64,000 nt of DNA from a virus: positions 1 to 64,000 of the IMG/VR virus record IMGVR_UViG_3300042563_002299, one strand, 5' to 3'. Every line of letters begins with the position of its first letter. Within the stretch, counting starts at the first letter, position 1. This document shows positions 6,982-14,203 of the stretch, piece after piece. The notes under the pieces are model-generated. The model saw only the letters and a list, made by a program, of their open reading frames with translations. It had not been told where the DNA came from and did no database searches. The translations under genes were made by a program, and so were the position numbers.

Positions 6982-8427
6982 TTATTGGGTCTTTCTATTA
7001 TAACCCATTAGCCCTTGAATTCTATCAAATTCTTCGTTTAGTTTTGTAACTTGTTTTTCATTTGTGCTCTCCTCTAACTTATTCAAAACTGATTGCGATG
7101 TCTTCTTTCCTCTTTTTGATTTTAAAGAACCTCTTTCAGTTTTTTCACCAGCTTGGTCAACCGGTTGAGGTTGTCTTTTGTAAGAAGCATCTTGTTGTTC
7201 TTGACCGTATAGATTGTCTTTAAAGTTTTTAAAGAATTTTTCTCCAACCTCACTTGGTACTACGTTACCTAAAGCGTTTCCGTCTTTATCTACTTGAGCA
7301 TTACCAGTTTTAGCCGAACCTTTTAAATTCGCTTCAATCCACTCATCGTTAGGTTTAATCTCATCATATACCAAGTTTGTTTGACCAGGATATGAGAACG
7401 CATCAATATACTCGTCAACAGCATCTGAAGGCGTATATTTCTTTCTATTACCTTTTTCTAACCCCCCATTTTCAGTTGGGAACTTTTGAGTTTCTTTCAT
7501 TTCGTACTTAGATGCTTTATCGGAAGCACCTTTAAGGTAGTCAGTCATTTTTTTAGCAACACTTTTTAGATAATCTTCATTTTCTTTTCCGTCTTGTTTG
7601 TAAGCTTTTTCATATTCTTTGTACCCTTTAGGTTCTTTCATTTTGAATGAGTTCTTTTCCTCATTTACCATTTTTTCAATAAATGAAATTAATTCATTTT
7701 CGGTGAATATTAAACTCTCACTAACTTTATCTTTACCTTTCAATCCTTGCTTTGATTTTTTAGCATCCTTGGCTGCGGATTTCATAGGTTCTTTTTTATT
7801 ACCATCTTTGTCCAAATCTAAAAAATCAGGTTTGCTACCTTCACTGAATTCATTTTTTTCAAATTCAACTTCATATAAAGGTTCGTCGTCTTCTTCTTTC
7901 ATATTACGTAATCTTTTGAAGTCGTCGGCGTCTAACCTACCGTTTTTGTTTTTATCTAGTTTGTTTTGTTTACCATAAAGTTTTTCATCAATCTCCTCTT
8001 CCTGTTCTTCCAATTTGTTCCAATCACTTTCACTATCTAAATCAATTTCCTCCCACTCATCATCATCATCTTCGGTTTCATCATCATAGTCTGCTCTTAA
8101 CAAATCTTCTAATTCGTCTTTAGACATTTTTTTAAGATTCATTTTACCAAATCTTGGGTGATCAGTATCCATACCACCAAGTTCCATAACTTCGTTTTTT
8201 GAACCACACTGTTCACAAACCTCACCATCACCTTCGGTCATTTCGTTACCACATTGTTCACAAACTTCACCATCACCTTCTTGTACATAATCTGTTGGTC
8301 CACCTGGCGGATCAAAAGGTACCTCTTTATCTAAATTAAGTTTAGTAAGGATCTCGTCTGCCTTTTCGTTAATATTTTCTAATAAGACCTTTTCAAATCT
8401 TGAGCGGATATATTCTGTTCTATTCAT
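6982..8427 (-). CDS. Acidic protein with leader peptide, twin CxxC knuckles and EF-hand-like loops
   Basis: A 481-residue, strongly acidic protein. Residues 1-22 form an amphipathic leader with V-L-L-E followed by N. At about 54-78 are two near-identical C-E-Q-C-G knuckles 18 residues apart, enough cysteines for one zinc site. A long Asp/Glu-rich region (about 105-150) follows, then the EF-hand/dockerin-like loop DKNKNGRLDADD and, later, DLDKDGNKKEP. The C-terminal part is Lys/Glu-rich and looks disordered. A TATTTAT box is 14 nt upstream. Probably a late, virion-associated or internal protein binding Zn and Ca; the enzyme role, if any, is unknown. Confidence 0.8.
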   Translation of the reverse strand: MNRTEYIRSRFEKVLLENINEKADEILTKLNLDKEVPFDPPGGPTDYVQEGDGEVCEQCGNEMTEGDGEVCEQCGSKNEVMELGGMDTDHPRFGKMNLKKMSKDELEDLLRADYDDETEDDDDEWEEIDLDSESDWNKLEEQEEEIDEKLYGKQNKLDKNKNGRLDADDFKRLRNMKEEDDEPLYEVEFEKNEFSEGSKPDFLDLDKDGNKKEPMKSAAKDAKKSKQGLKGKDKVSESLIFTENELISFIEKMVNEEKNSFKMKEPKGYKEYEKAYKQDGKENEDYLKSVAKKMTDYLKGASDKASKYEMKETQKFPTENGGLEKGNRKKYTPSDAVDEYIDAFSYPGQTNLVYDEIKPNDEWIEANLKGSAKTGNAQVDKDGNALGNVVPSEVGEKFFKNFKDNLYGQEQQDASYKRQPQPVDQAGEKTERGSLKSKRGKKTSQSVLNKLEESTNEKQVTKLNEEFDRIQGLMGYNRKTQ

Positions 8428-8441
8428 TTCTAATTTTTATT

Positions 8442-8448
8442 ATAAATA
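8442..8448 (-). promoter_or_regulatory. TATTTAT box before gene 6982-8427
   Basis: TATTTAT 14 nt before the ATG at 8427, in the 24-nt gap after gene 8452-9216. Confidence 0.5.
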
Positions 8449-8451
8449 TCT

Positions 8452-9216
8452 TTATTTTTGTCTTTTTCTAATTTCTTGAAGGACAATCTCTGAAATATAC
8501 TTTTTATCAATCCCAAACCTACCCGAGACACTGTCAATCGCATTTTGTACTGATTCATTTTCAAATATCTTCAGTGCTTTTATGTCTCCTTGATTACAGT
8601 ATGGGAATTTAGTACACTTTTTTTTGACTTGTACTCTTTTAGCTCCCGGCATATATTTTGTTGATGCTCCCTTCCAATTCTTTTTACTCATGGATTTCGC
8701 CCATATTGCTGGTTGACTATATTCTCCTGATGAAGATGCTCCCGTAGCCTCTTTAGTTTCAGCCTTTGTTGTTTCACCATCAGTTAGTCCTGTCTCACCA
8801 TCACTTTCTAATTGTTCTCTAACGGTTTTCACACCTTTTACTATATCACCCTTTGTTGTTGAGAATAACGGCATTGAGTATCCTCCGGCTGACGCGGCCC
8901 CCATAGCTTCGGTATTTTCTTCTTTTTTTGTTGTTTTATTATCAAGAATTGCGGTTAAAAACTCTCTTAATTCCTCAGAATTTTTAAGGTATTCTTTAAT
9001 CTTACTTCTTATCTGATTATTTGATAATTTTTTATTTTTTATCAATTTGTAGATTTCACCGATATCTTTTTTGTCTTTCAAAAAATCTAAATAATGTTTT
9101 GTTTCCTCATTGACATTAGCCTTATCAATTGCCTTGATAACATCTCTTCTTGCTTGAGGTTCTGAAGCCAAGTTACTTGTAACGGCATCCTTAAGTTTTG
9201 TGATTACATCTTCCAT
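8452..9216 (-). CDS. Hypothetical phage protein with duplicated EA-x-GA-x-S-x-G-x-YS motif
   Basis: A 254-residue protein. The N-terminal 95 residues are helical and charged. The motif E-A-[MT]-G-A-[AS]-S-[AS]-G-x-Y-S-x-P occurs twice (about 103-116 and 156-169) in low-complexity linkers. A Cys pair in KKCTKFPYCNQGD (about 200-211) precedes a C-terminal helical domain. The repeated motif and the FPYCNQG core look like recurring parts of large-phage structural proteins, but I cannot name the family. Its start overlaps the end of gene 9216-9461 by one base, so the two are coupled. Confidence 0.75.
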   Translation of the reverse strand: MEDVITKLKDAVTSNLASEPQARRDVIKAIDKANVNEETKHYLDFLKDKKDIGEIYKLIKNKKLSNNQIRSKIKEYLKNSEELREFLTAILDNKTTKKEENTEAMGAASAGGYSMPLFSTTKGDIVKGVKTVREQLESDGETGLTDGETTKAETKEATGASSSGEYSQPAIWAKSMSKKNWKGASTKYMPGAKRVQVKKKCTKFPYCNQGDIKALKIFENESVQNAIDSVSGRFGIDKKYISEIVLQEIRKRQK

Positions 9217-9461
9217 TACGCGTTTCTAAATTTTTGTTCCCAAAATCCTCTTTGTTGGTACATTACCGTAAAGTATTCTTGGAATGATTTTATTATTATA
9301 TCTTTAACGTTTTTTTTAAGCCCTCCTCTTTGCATTTCTTTTGAAATGGTATCCAATAATTTGGTTTCAAATTGTTTTGCGGTATTTGAACCCATAAAAT
9401 CTTTAATCTCTTTTCTTATTAAAGTTTCAATTTCCTTCTTGTCTGATGATGTAAGTGCCAT
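9216..9461 (-). CDS. Small conserved phage protein (FWEQKFRNA C-terminus)
   Basis: An 81-residue helical protein with DKKEIETLIRKEIKDF near the start and an aromatic C-terminal segment (YQQRGFWEQKF). This arrangement recurs in large environmental phages as far as I recall, but no function is known to me. It is coupled by one-base overlaps with both neighbours (stop and start share an A), so it belongs to the 10819-to-8452 operon. Confidence 0.75.
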   Translation of the reverse strand: MALTSSDKKEIETLIRKEIKDFMGSNTAKQFETKLLDTISKEMQRGGLKKNVKDIIIKSFQEYFTVMYQQRGFWEQKFRNA

Positions 9462-9874
9462 TATTTAAAAAAAACAATATACGTTAATGGTGCAACAATT
9501 GCTCCTGATATTATATTGAAGATCGTGTTTTTAGTTTTTAATCTTTTATTATCGTCAGCTAATCTTTCGTTTTCTTCTTTATAGATTTTTACTTTTTCTT
9601 CGGTTTCAGAAATAATTTCTTTACTCAAAGAATCTTTTTCAACCCATGTTTGATTTATTTTGTTTAAGTAATCAATCTTATTAGTTAATTCAACAATTTC
9701 TTTCTTATCTAATTTTGATATTTCTTTCAATCTATCATAATCATTTAGTTCCAATAACATTTTTTGGGCAACACTATAAGGGATACTCATTTCTGAAGTA
9801 TCCTTAATTCCTTTTTGAGCATTTAAGGTTAACGAAATAAAACCATAAACTAAAACTAAAAATATTTTTTTCAT
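9461..9874 (-). CDS. Exported coiled-coil protein with C-terminal membrane span
   Basis: A 137-residue protein. Residues 1-19 look like a signal peptide (basic MKK, hydrophobic core, small residues before Q). A long charged coiled coil runs from about 45 to 112, and a hydrophobic C-terminal segment (about 116-136) follows. It comes directly after another coiled-coil membrane protein and close to the amidase, so a spanin-like or envelope-spanning role in lysis is possible. There is no lipobox Cys, so it is not a classic o-spanin. Confidence 0.65.
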   Translation of the reverse strand: MKKIFLVLVYGFISLTLNAQKGIKDTSEMSIPYSVAQKMLLELNDYDRLKEISKLDKKEIVELTNKIDYLNKINQTWVEKDSLSKEIISETEEKVKIYKEENERLADDNKRLKTKNTIFNIISGAIVAPLTYIVFFK

Positions 9875-9875
9875 A

Positions 9876-10229
9876 TTAAAAATTGTATCTACTTCTTAGC
9901 AAACTATCGATTTGTTTTTTGTCCGCATTTTTTATTTCTTCTTTCTTCTGAGTGTAATAGTTGTTTACCTCTTTTCTTTCAACCTTGATTTTTGAAATTT
10001 TTTCGTCTATCTCAGTTATCTTGTTTTGGTAAGTTTGAATTGAATCACTTAAACTTATTTGAAGATTTTTCATTTCCTCAATATGTTTATCAATTTGTTC
10101 TAACTTATATTTGTTAAGTTCTGACATGTCTGGTGCAGGCGTTAAAACTCGAACCAATAAATAAACGAAAATCACCCCCAGTAACCCAAGAGTGATATTC
10201 TTCCAATTTTTTGTTATAAACTCTTTCAT
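9876..10229 (-). CDS. N-terminally anchored coiled-coil protein (i-spanin-like topology)
   Basis: A 117-residue protein with one N-terminal transmembrane helix (about 9-28), PAPDM after it, then a coiled coil of about 75 residues. I prefer the ATG at 10229 over 10271, because it forms an ATGA overlap with the end of gene 10226-10819. The topology matches Rz-type inner-membrane spanin subunits, and it lies two genes from the amidase. No sequence signature confirms this. Confidence 0.65.
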   Translation of the reverse strand: MKEFITKNWKNITLGLLGVIFVYLLVRVLTPAPDMSELNKYKLEQIDKHIEEMKNLQISLSDSIQTYQNKITEIDEKISKIKVERKEVNNYYTQKKEEIKNADKKQIDSLLRSRYNF

Positions 10230-10819
10230 TCTTCTACGTCTTCTTGTCTTGAAGCCACGACTTTGCTCCATTTAGTTTTAAATTTTTCGTAATACGATCG
10301 TAATTTACCAATCATACCCATATAATCTTGGTCAACCTTAACCATATCACCTTTAACGTATAAACCATTTGGTTCGTTGATTGAGAAAAAGAATTCTAAA
10401 TCCAACTCTAAAATCTTACCACTCCATTCAACGTTCTCAGGATAAACATTTAAATCACCAAAGTCGGTTAACTCAGCAACTTCATTTCTAAACTCATCAA
10501 CACTTGATGTTAACGCGTTTTTTTCGTCAGTAGTTAATTGTAAATCCGCTTTTGTTTTACCATGTAGAATAATAATATTATTAATGATCCTATATGCCTT
10601 TTGTTTGTCTTCCTTATTAACAATCCCATTAGTGTCTTTTTCAGGTTCCTCTGTTGTTTTAACGCCCTCAATGTCAATTTCTTTTGTGTCCACAACATTT
10701 TGTTCTGTAAGTAAACCATATTGTTTACGAATGTCAGTAGTATTACTTTCATTCATATTACCAGCCAAAGCTCTTCTTGATGCTTCAACTAACATTTTTA
10801 TTTCATCGTAATTATTCAT
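10226..10819 (-). CDS. Hypothetical protein with leader-like N-terminus
   Basis: A 197-residue acidic protein. Residues 1-45 are helical/disordered with two possible (I/L)-x-E sites: M-L-V-E before A (about 12) and L-L-T-E before Q (about 39). The rest (about 65-190) looks like a folded helical domain without recognisable motifs. It overlaps the amidase start by 8 nt and the coiled-coil gene behind it by 4 nt, so it is in the same operon as the lysis-type genes. Confidence 0.7.
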   Translation of the reverse strand: MNNYDEIKMLVEASRRALAGNMNESNTTDIRKQYGLLTEQNVVDTKEIDIEGVKTTEEPEKDTNGIVNKEDKQKAYRIINNIIILHGKTKADLQLTTDEKNALTSSVDEFRNEVAELTDFGDLNVYPENVEWSGKILELDLEFFFSINEPNGLYVKGDMVKVDQDYMGMIGKLRSYYEKFKTKWSKVVASRQEDVEE

Positions 10820-11405
10820 TATCTAATAATTTGTTAAATTTTTCAAAATCAAATGCCGGACTTACATCGGTGGCAAATTCGTCGAAGTTTGATCTTGTTA
10901 TGATTCCCAAAAAAGATTCAACACCCCTAACTTTGGTATTGTGTCCCACACATCTGAGTTTGATTCCATGTTTTTCTGACAATTCTTTACAAAGTTCCGC
11001 AGTTTTTTCTAACTGAATGTCTGTATAAGGATGCCAAAAAAAGTAATCTCTCCACTTACGATCAACAACTTTCTCTTTATAAATATTACCAATCCAGTTT
11101 ATGTGATGTAGTTTTAATGGTTCTTTTTCTAACCAACCCAAATTTTCTAAAGAAATAACAATTGCCTTCCCATTAATTCTATCACTATTGGTGAATCTAC
11201 CATTAGTTGTGTCATTTAAAAGGTTAATAACTTTACCATCTCTACCCACAATATAGTGTGGTAATCTCACTGGTTTACCACCAAATCTATACTTTACCGA
11301 TACCATGTAATCAAACAAGGTTCTTGATGTGTGCGTCAACACAATTTGTACCTTCTTAAGATCTGTCTCAAACTTGGTATCAATAACATTATCAATAATA
11401 TCCAT
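10812..11405 (-). CDS. N-acetylmuramoyl-L-alanine amidase (Amidase_2 type), probable endolysin
   Basis: A 197-residue protein of the T7-lysozyme/PGRP fold. Visible zinc-ligand candidates are His25 in LTHTS and His155 in VGHNTK; PHYIVGRDGKV (49-59) is the conserved second strand, and Glu87 lies in VISLENLGW. It would cut the amide bond between MurNAc and the stem peptide. No signal peptide, so release needs a holin or another membrane protein; the neighbouring 11408-12601 product and coiled-coil genes are candidates. It could alternatively be virion-borne. Confidence 0.85.
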   Translation of the reverse strand: MDIIDNVIDTKFETDLKKVQIVLTHTSRTLFDYMVSVKYRFGGKPVRLPHYIVGRDGKVINLLNDTTNGRFTNSDRINGKAIVISLENLGWLEKEPLKLHHINWIGNIYKEKVVDRKWRDYFFWHPYTDIQLEKTAELCKELSEKHGIKLRCVGHNTKVRGVESFLGIITRSNFDEFATDVSPAFDFEKFNKLLDNE

Positions 11406-11407
11406 AC

Positions 11408-12601
11408 TTATTTTTTATAAGTTAAAATTCTTTTTTCAATCTCTTCGAGTTTTATGTTAAAAATTCTTTCATCAACTTCGTTTCCTTGATCATCGAATAT
11501 TGTTCCGTTGTCATTAACGTAATACTTGAAGGGTATTTCAAGGGGTACCTCGACCTCTTTAATCACTTCTACAGGAATTTCCCTAACCACCTCAACTATT
11601 CTATCCACAGGGACTTCAACTATTCTATCCACAGGGACTTCAACAATCCTTTCGACCTCAACAATTTTTTCAATAATTTCAGGTTCGACTTGGGGGGTGA
11701 CTTGGGGGGTGACTTGGGGGGTGGAATTAGCAAAATAACTTTCAGGAATTTCTATTTCATCATAGAATGGGTGTTCTTCCTCGTCCTCTTCTTCTTCCTT
11801 TTTCCCAATGTTTTTAAACGCTTGATTTGTTGCAATAACCAAAGCAATTGCCAAAGGGTCAAATACAAAAATTAATGTTAATATAAAAAAGTTCGCAGTT
11901 TTTTTAATATCCCAACCAGTAATTTCGCTTAAGTATTTAATTGCTCCCAATTCACCTGATTCAATTTCGGTGGAGGTTAAATTTAAAACTTCTAAATCTA
12001 AACTTGTAATACTATCATTTAACGACTCAATTTTTTTAGATATTACGTCCCTATTTACTTGAGCAACTTTTAACTGATCTTCAAACGCTCTTCTATTACC
12101 CCCATTAGCTCTTGTAACGACCTGTCCTGTTGTTCTGTCGATAGATTGGGTAGTTGTGTTATTAGATAAGGCATTTCGTAAGTTAGTGATGTCTTTATCC
12201 AAACCTTCTTTCTCACCTTGATAGTCCAATTTGATTTCTTCAAATCTTTCTTTCTTTACTTCAATATTTTCTATCTTTTTATTGTTAATCTCAAGCCCAG
12301 CAATGTTCTGTTGGAAACCTGTAGATAATAATCCGTAAATACCTATAGATGTAAGAACTGATAACACAAATAATGCTGTTGTAAGGTAAATCTTGAGTAG
12401 TCCGTATATTTCCTTCCATTTATCATGGAGATATGTCGCTATAGCAATTTTAGAAATCTCTAAAAAAGATCCCATAATAATCACGGGTAATGCTACCGCC
12501 GAGAAAATAATGGATAGACCTACTACACTATAGTAGGCTGCGGTTCCTGATAAACCTATTGCACAAAAAAGTAAAAACCAGGGTAAAAATTTCTTATTCA
12601 T
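11408..12601 (-). CDS. Multi-span membrane protein with coiled coil and VEVP repeats
   Basis: A 397-residue protein. Three or so hydrophobic spans occupy about 5-97 (with GTAAYYSVVGL), a long helical, charged loop spans about 100-225, another span lies at about 232-262, then an acidic tract and a tail of repeats TPQV (three perfect copies) and I-V-E-V-P-V-D-R. It lies 2 nt before the amidase start and may share its operon. Similar proteins recur in large phages by my memory. It might be a holin-like or superinfection protein, but this is not shown. Confidence 0.8.
   Translation of the reverse strand: MNKKFLPWFLLFCAIGLSGTAAYYSVVGLSIIFSAVALPVIIMGSFLEISKIAIATYLHDKWKEIYGLLKIYLTTALFVLSVLTSIGIYGLLSTGFQQNIAGLEINNKKIENIEVKKERFEEIKLDYQGEKEGLDKDITNLRNALSNNTTTQSIDRTTGQVVTRANGGNRRAFEDQLKVAQVNRDVISKKIESLNDSITSLDLEVLNLTSTEIESGELGAIKYLSEITGWDIKKTANFFILTLIFVFDPLAIALVIATNQAFKNIGKKEEEEDEEEHPFYDEIEIPESYFANSTPQVTPQVTPQVEPEIIEKIVEVERIVEVPVDRIVEVPVDRIVEVVREIPVEVIKEVEVPLEIPFKYYVNDNGTIFDDQGNEVDERIFNIKLEEIEKRILTYKK
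11592..11639. repeat. 24-bp perfect tandem duplication in the membrane-protein gene
   Basis: Two exact 24-bp copies encode the peptide repeat VPVDRIVE twice. Perfect DNA identity means a recent slippage or duplication event inside the repeat tail. Confidence 0.85.
11687..11722. repeat. Three perfect 12-bp repeats (GACTTGGGGGGT) with G6 runs
   Basis: Three identical 12-bp units encode TPQV on the minus strand. The plus strand carries three G6 tracts separated by 6 nt, rare in this AT-rich sequence and able in principle to form a G-quadruplex. Confidence 0.85.
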
Positions 12602-12619
12602 TTAAATTGTTTTTAATAT

Positions 12620-12626
12620 ATAAATA
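12620..12626 (-). promoter_or_regulatory. TATTTAT box before the membrane-protein/amidase operon
   Basis: TATTTAT 18 nt before the ATG at 12601. It follows the terminator of small RNA 2, so it would restart transcription for the lysis-type genes. Confidence 0.5.
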
Positions 12627-12665
12627 TCAAAATAATCAAATGGGGCGATAATGGAAACCCTATAA

Positions 12666-12796
12666 AAAATAAAACCCCCACCGGTACCAGTGGGGGAGTG
12701 TAATTTCATTCTACCGTATAGATAGAATTGAGGAGTTTCACCCTGGTGACTTCAGGCACCTTCCGCCGAGTTGTATGGGTAATCTCGGTTCAACCC
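12666..12796 (-). ncRNA. Structured small RNA 2 (about 130 nt) downstream of the sigma-factor gene
   Basis: The 197-nt gap between the sigma-factor gene and the membrane-protein gene holds a structured RNA read on the minus strand. GGGU 12796-12793 pairs with ACCC 12780-12777, crossing CCGAG 12788-12784 with CUCGG 12770-12766 (H-type pseudoknot). Next comes GGUG 12760-12757 with CACC 12748-12745, competing with CCUG/CAGG, then a hairpin AUUCUA/UAGAAU and a strong terminator. A TATTTAT box ends five nucleotides upstream. The order of elements and the length mirror RNA 1 although the sequences differ. It could also be a 3' UTR of the sigma mRNA. Confidence 0.65.
12675..12696 (-). terminator. 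Intrinsic terminator of small RNA 2 / sigma operon
   Basis: Perfect 7-bp GC-rich stem CCCCCAC / GTGGGGG with an 8-nt loop that itself contains the palindrome GGTACC. The minus strand continues with a long T-rich tract (12674-12661). Confidence 0.9.
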
Positions 12797-12798
12797 TT

Positions 12799-13599
12799 TT
12801 ATAAATAATCAAACAACTCTGAAGATTCATTTCGTAATCTACGAAGTGCCTTCTCTTTAATCTGACGAACACGTTCTTTAGTTAAACCAAAGTCAGATCC
12901 AATGTCTTCCAAAGTACGGGGTGTACCGGTAATCCCAAAATAATCACCAACAATTACTCGTTCTCTGTCATCCAAACCATTCAAAAGACCCATAAGTTTG
13001 TCTTTAAGAACATCTTTGGTATTGAACGCCGCGTCAGGAGCCAAGGCATCTTTATTTTCAATCATATCAACCAATGTATCACCTTCATCGTTAATATTCA
13101 TATCAAGGTCTATAATTGAGGGTAGTGTTGAGAATTTGTCATCCAATTTCTTACCTGTTTGTTCAACCTCTTTCTTCGCCTTATGTAAATCCTGAACCAC
13201 ATTAACTGGTAGACGGATTGTTCGTGAGTTGTCGTTCAGTGATTGAATAATTGATTGTTTAACCCACCACACAGCGTAAGAAATGAAACGTAGGTCTTTA
13301 TGCCAATCAAAGTTTTTAATTGCTTTCATCAAACCTAAATTACCTTCAGCAATAAGATCCGACAAGTCCAAACCTTGATTTTGGTATTGTTTTGCCACCG
13401 TAATAACAAAACGTAAGTTTCCTGTCAAAAGCTCTTCCTCAATTTGTTGTTTCTCAATCAAGGTAAGATCGTTTGACTTCATTCGTGTTGCCAACAGACG
13501 TTCGCGTTCTGCTGTCATTACCTTAATTTTTCTAATGTCTTTAAGGTAATGGTAAATCTCATCCTGATTAATAGGTGCTCCTGTGTTTTTGTCCTTCAT
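12799..13599 (-). CDS. Sigma-70 family RNA polymerase sigma factor (primary-sigma-like)
   Basis: A 266-residue sigma factor. Visible parts: a region 1.2-like segment (DEIYHYLKDI, about 14-25), region 2 with NLRFVITVAKQYQNQGLDLSDL and FISYAVWWVKQSI (about 80-150), region 3 after RTIRLP, and region 4.2 helix-turn-helix (LEDIGSDFGLTKERVRQIKEKALRRLR, near the C-terminus, given here only as landmarks LEDIG, GLTKERVRQI). It resembles the short primary sigmas of Bacteroidota rather than T4 gp55, which lacks most of these regions. It likely redirects host RNA polymerase to phage promoters, with the TATTTAT boxes as the obvious candidates. Confidence 0.95.
   Translation of the reverse strand: MKDKNTGAPINQDEIYHYLKDIRKIKVMTAERERLLATRMKSNDLTLIEKQQIEEELLTGNLRFVITVAKQYQNQGLDLSDLIAEGNLGLMKAIKNFDWHKDLRFISYAVWWVKQSIIQSLNDNSRTIRLPVNVVQDLHKAKKEVEQTGKKLDDKFSTLPSIIDLDMNINDEGDTLVDMIENKDALAPDAAFNTKDVLKDKLMGLLNGLDDRERVIVGDYFGITGTPRTLEDIGSDFGLTKERVRQIKEKALRRLRNESSELFDYL
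12801..12807 (-). promoter_or_regulatory. TATTTAT box directly before small RNA 2
   Basis: TATTTAT overlaps the stop codon of the sigma gene and is followed after AAAA by the GGGU that opens the RNA 2 pseudoknot. Because no protein follows, this copy argues for a promoter rather than a translation signal. Confidence 0.5.
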
Positions 13600-13608
13600 A
13601 TATGTTTA

Positions 13609-14133
13609 TTAAAGTGATTTTGAATATTCGTCTAATTTCTTTTTTTCTAATTCCGATAATGACTCAATACCTTCGTTTCCAATCTTATCAAGTAACTCAT
13701 CGAGAGTTAAATCGCAAACTTCAGGTCTTTTAAAATTAAAGATTATGTCTGCCATATCCATGAATGTGTTTTCTTTATTAAGACCCTTTGTTCTTAATTT
13801 GGGTGTTACCGGTTTAAGCATGTCTTTTGGTTTATTCTTCAAAGATAATAAATGTCTCATATTATCCTCATCAAAATTTGAACCTATGTTTCTTGGTTTT
13901 GGAATTAAGATGTATTCAAATTGTTGAATGTCAACCGCAACAATATCCATGAAATCTTTCATTTCATCGAAGGATAGATCTGATGCAAAATTGAAGATGG
14001 AGTGTAAGTCCCCATACATAAACTTGATTTCTTTTGATGTCATTACATCGGAAATAAATCCTCCGATTTCTTGTGTTTTTTCTTCTGAGTTTTTTACGTC
14101 TGTATTGTAATAAACAAAAAGTAAGTAATTCAT
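13609..14133 (-). CDS. Hypothetical protein upstream of the sigma factor
   Basis: A 174-residue protein. About 1-85 look like an alpha/beta domain (YLLFVYYNTDV, FEYILIPKP). The C-terminus (about 140-174) has LDELLDKIGNEGIESLSELEKKKLDEYSK, a short helix pair (listed only by landmarks LDELLDKIG and SLSELEKKKL) of the kind I associate with C-terminal tails in Bacteroidota proteins. It precedes the sigma gene by 9 nt and shares its promoter, so a role in transcription control is possible but unproven. Confidence 0.7.
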   Translation of the reverse strand: MNYLLFVYYNTDVKNSEEKTQEIGGFISDVMTSKEIKFMYGDLHSIFNFASDLSFDEMKDFMDIVAVDIQQFEYILIPKPRNIGSNFDEDNMRHLLSLKNKPKDMLKPVTPKLRTKGLNKENTFMDMADIIFNFKRPEVCDLTLDELLDKIGNEGIESLSELEKKKLDEYSKSL

Positions 14134-14155
14134 ATGGGGTTTTTAAAATGTTCTA

Positions 14156-14189
14156 CAAATATACGGATAAAATTGGGATTGGTTTCAAA
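14156..14189 (-). promoter_or_regulatory. Bacteroidota-type promoter for the sigma-factor operon
   Basis: The minus strand has TTTG (14189-14186), 22 nt, then TATATTTG (14163-14156), a perfect TANNTTTG -7 box with slightly long spacing. The first gene starts at 14133, leaving a leader of about 15 nt. Confidence 0.6.
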
Positions 14190-14203
14190 AAAATCAAACT
14201 TTT

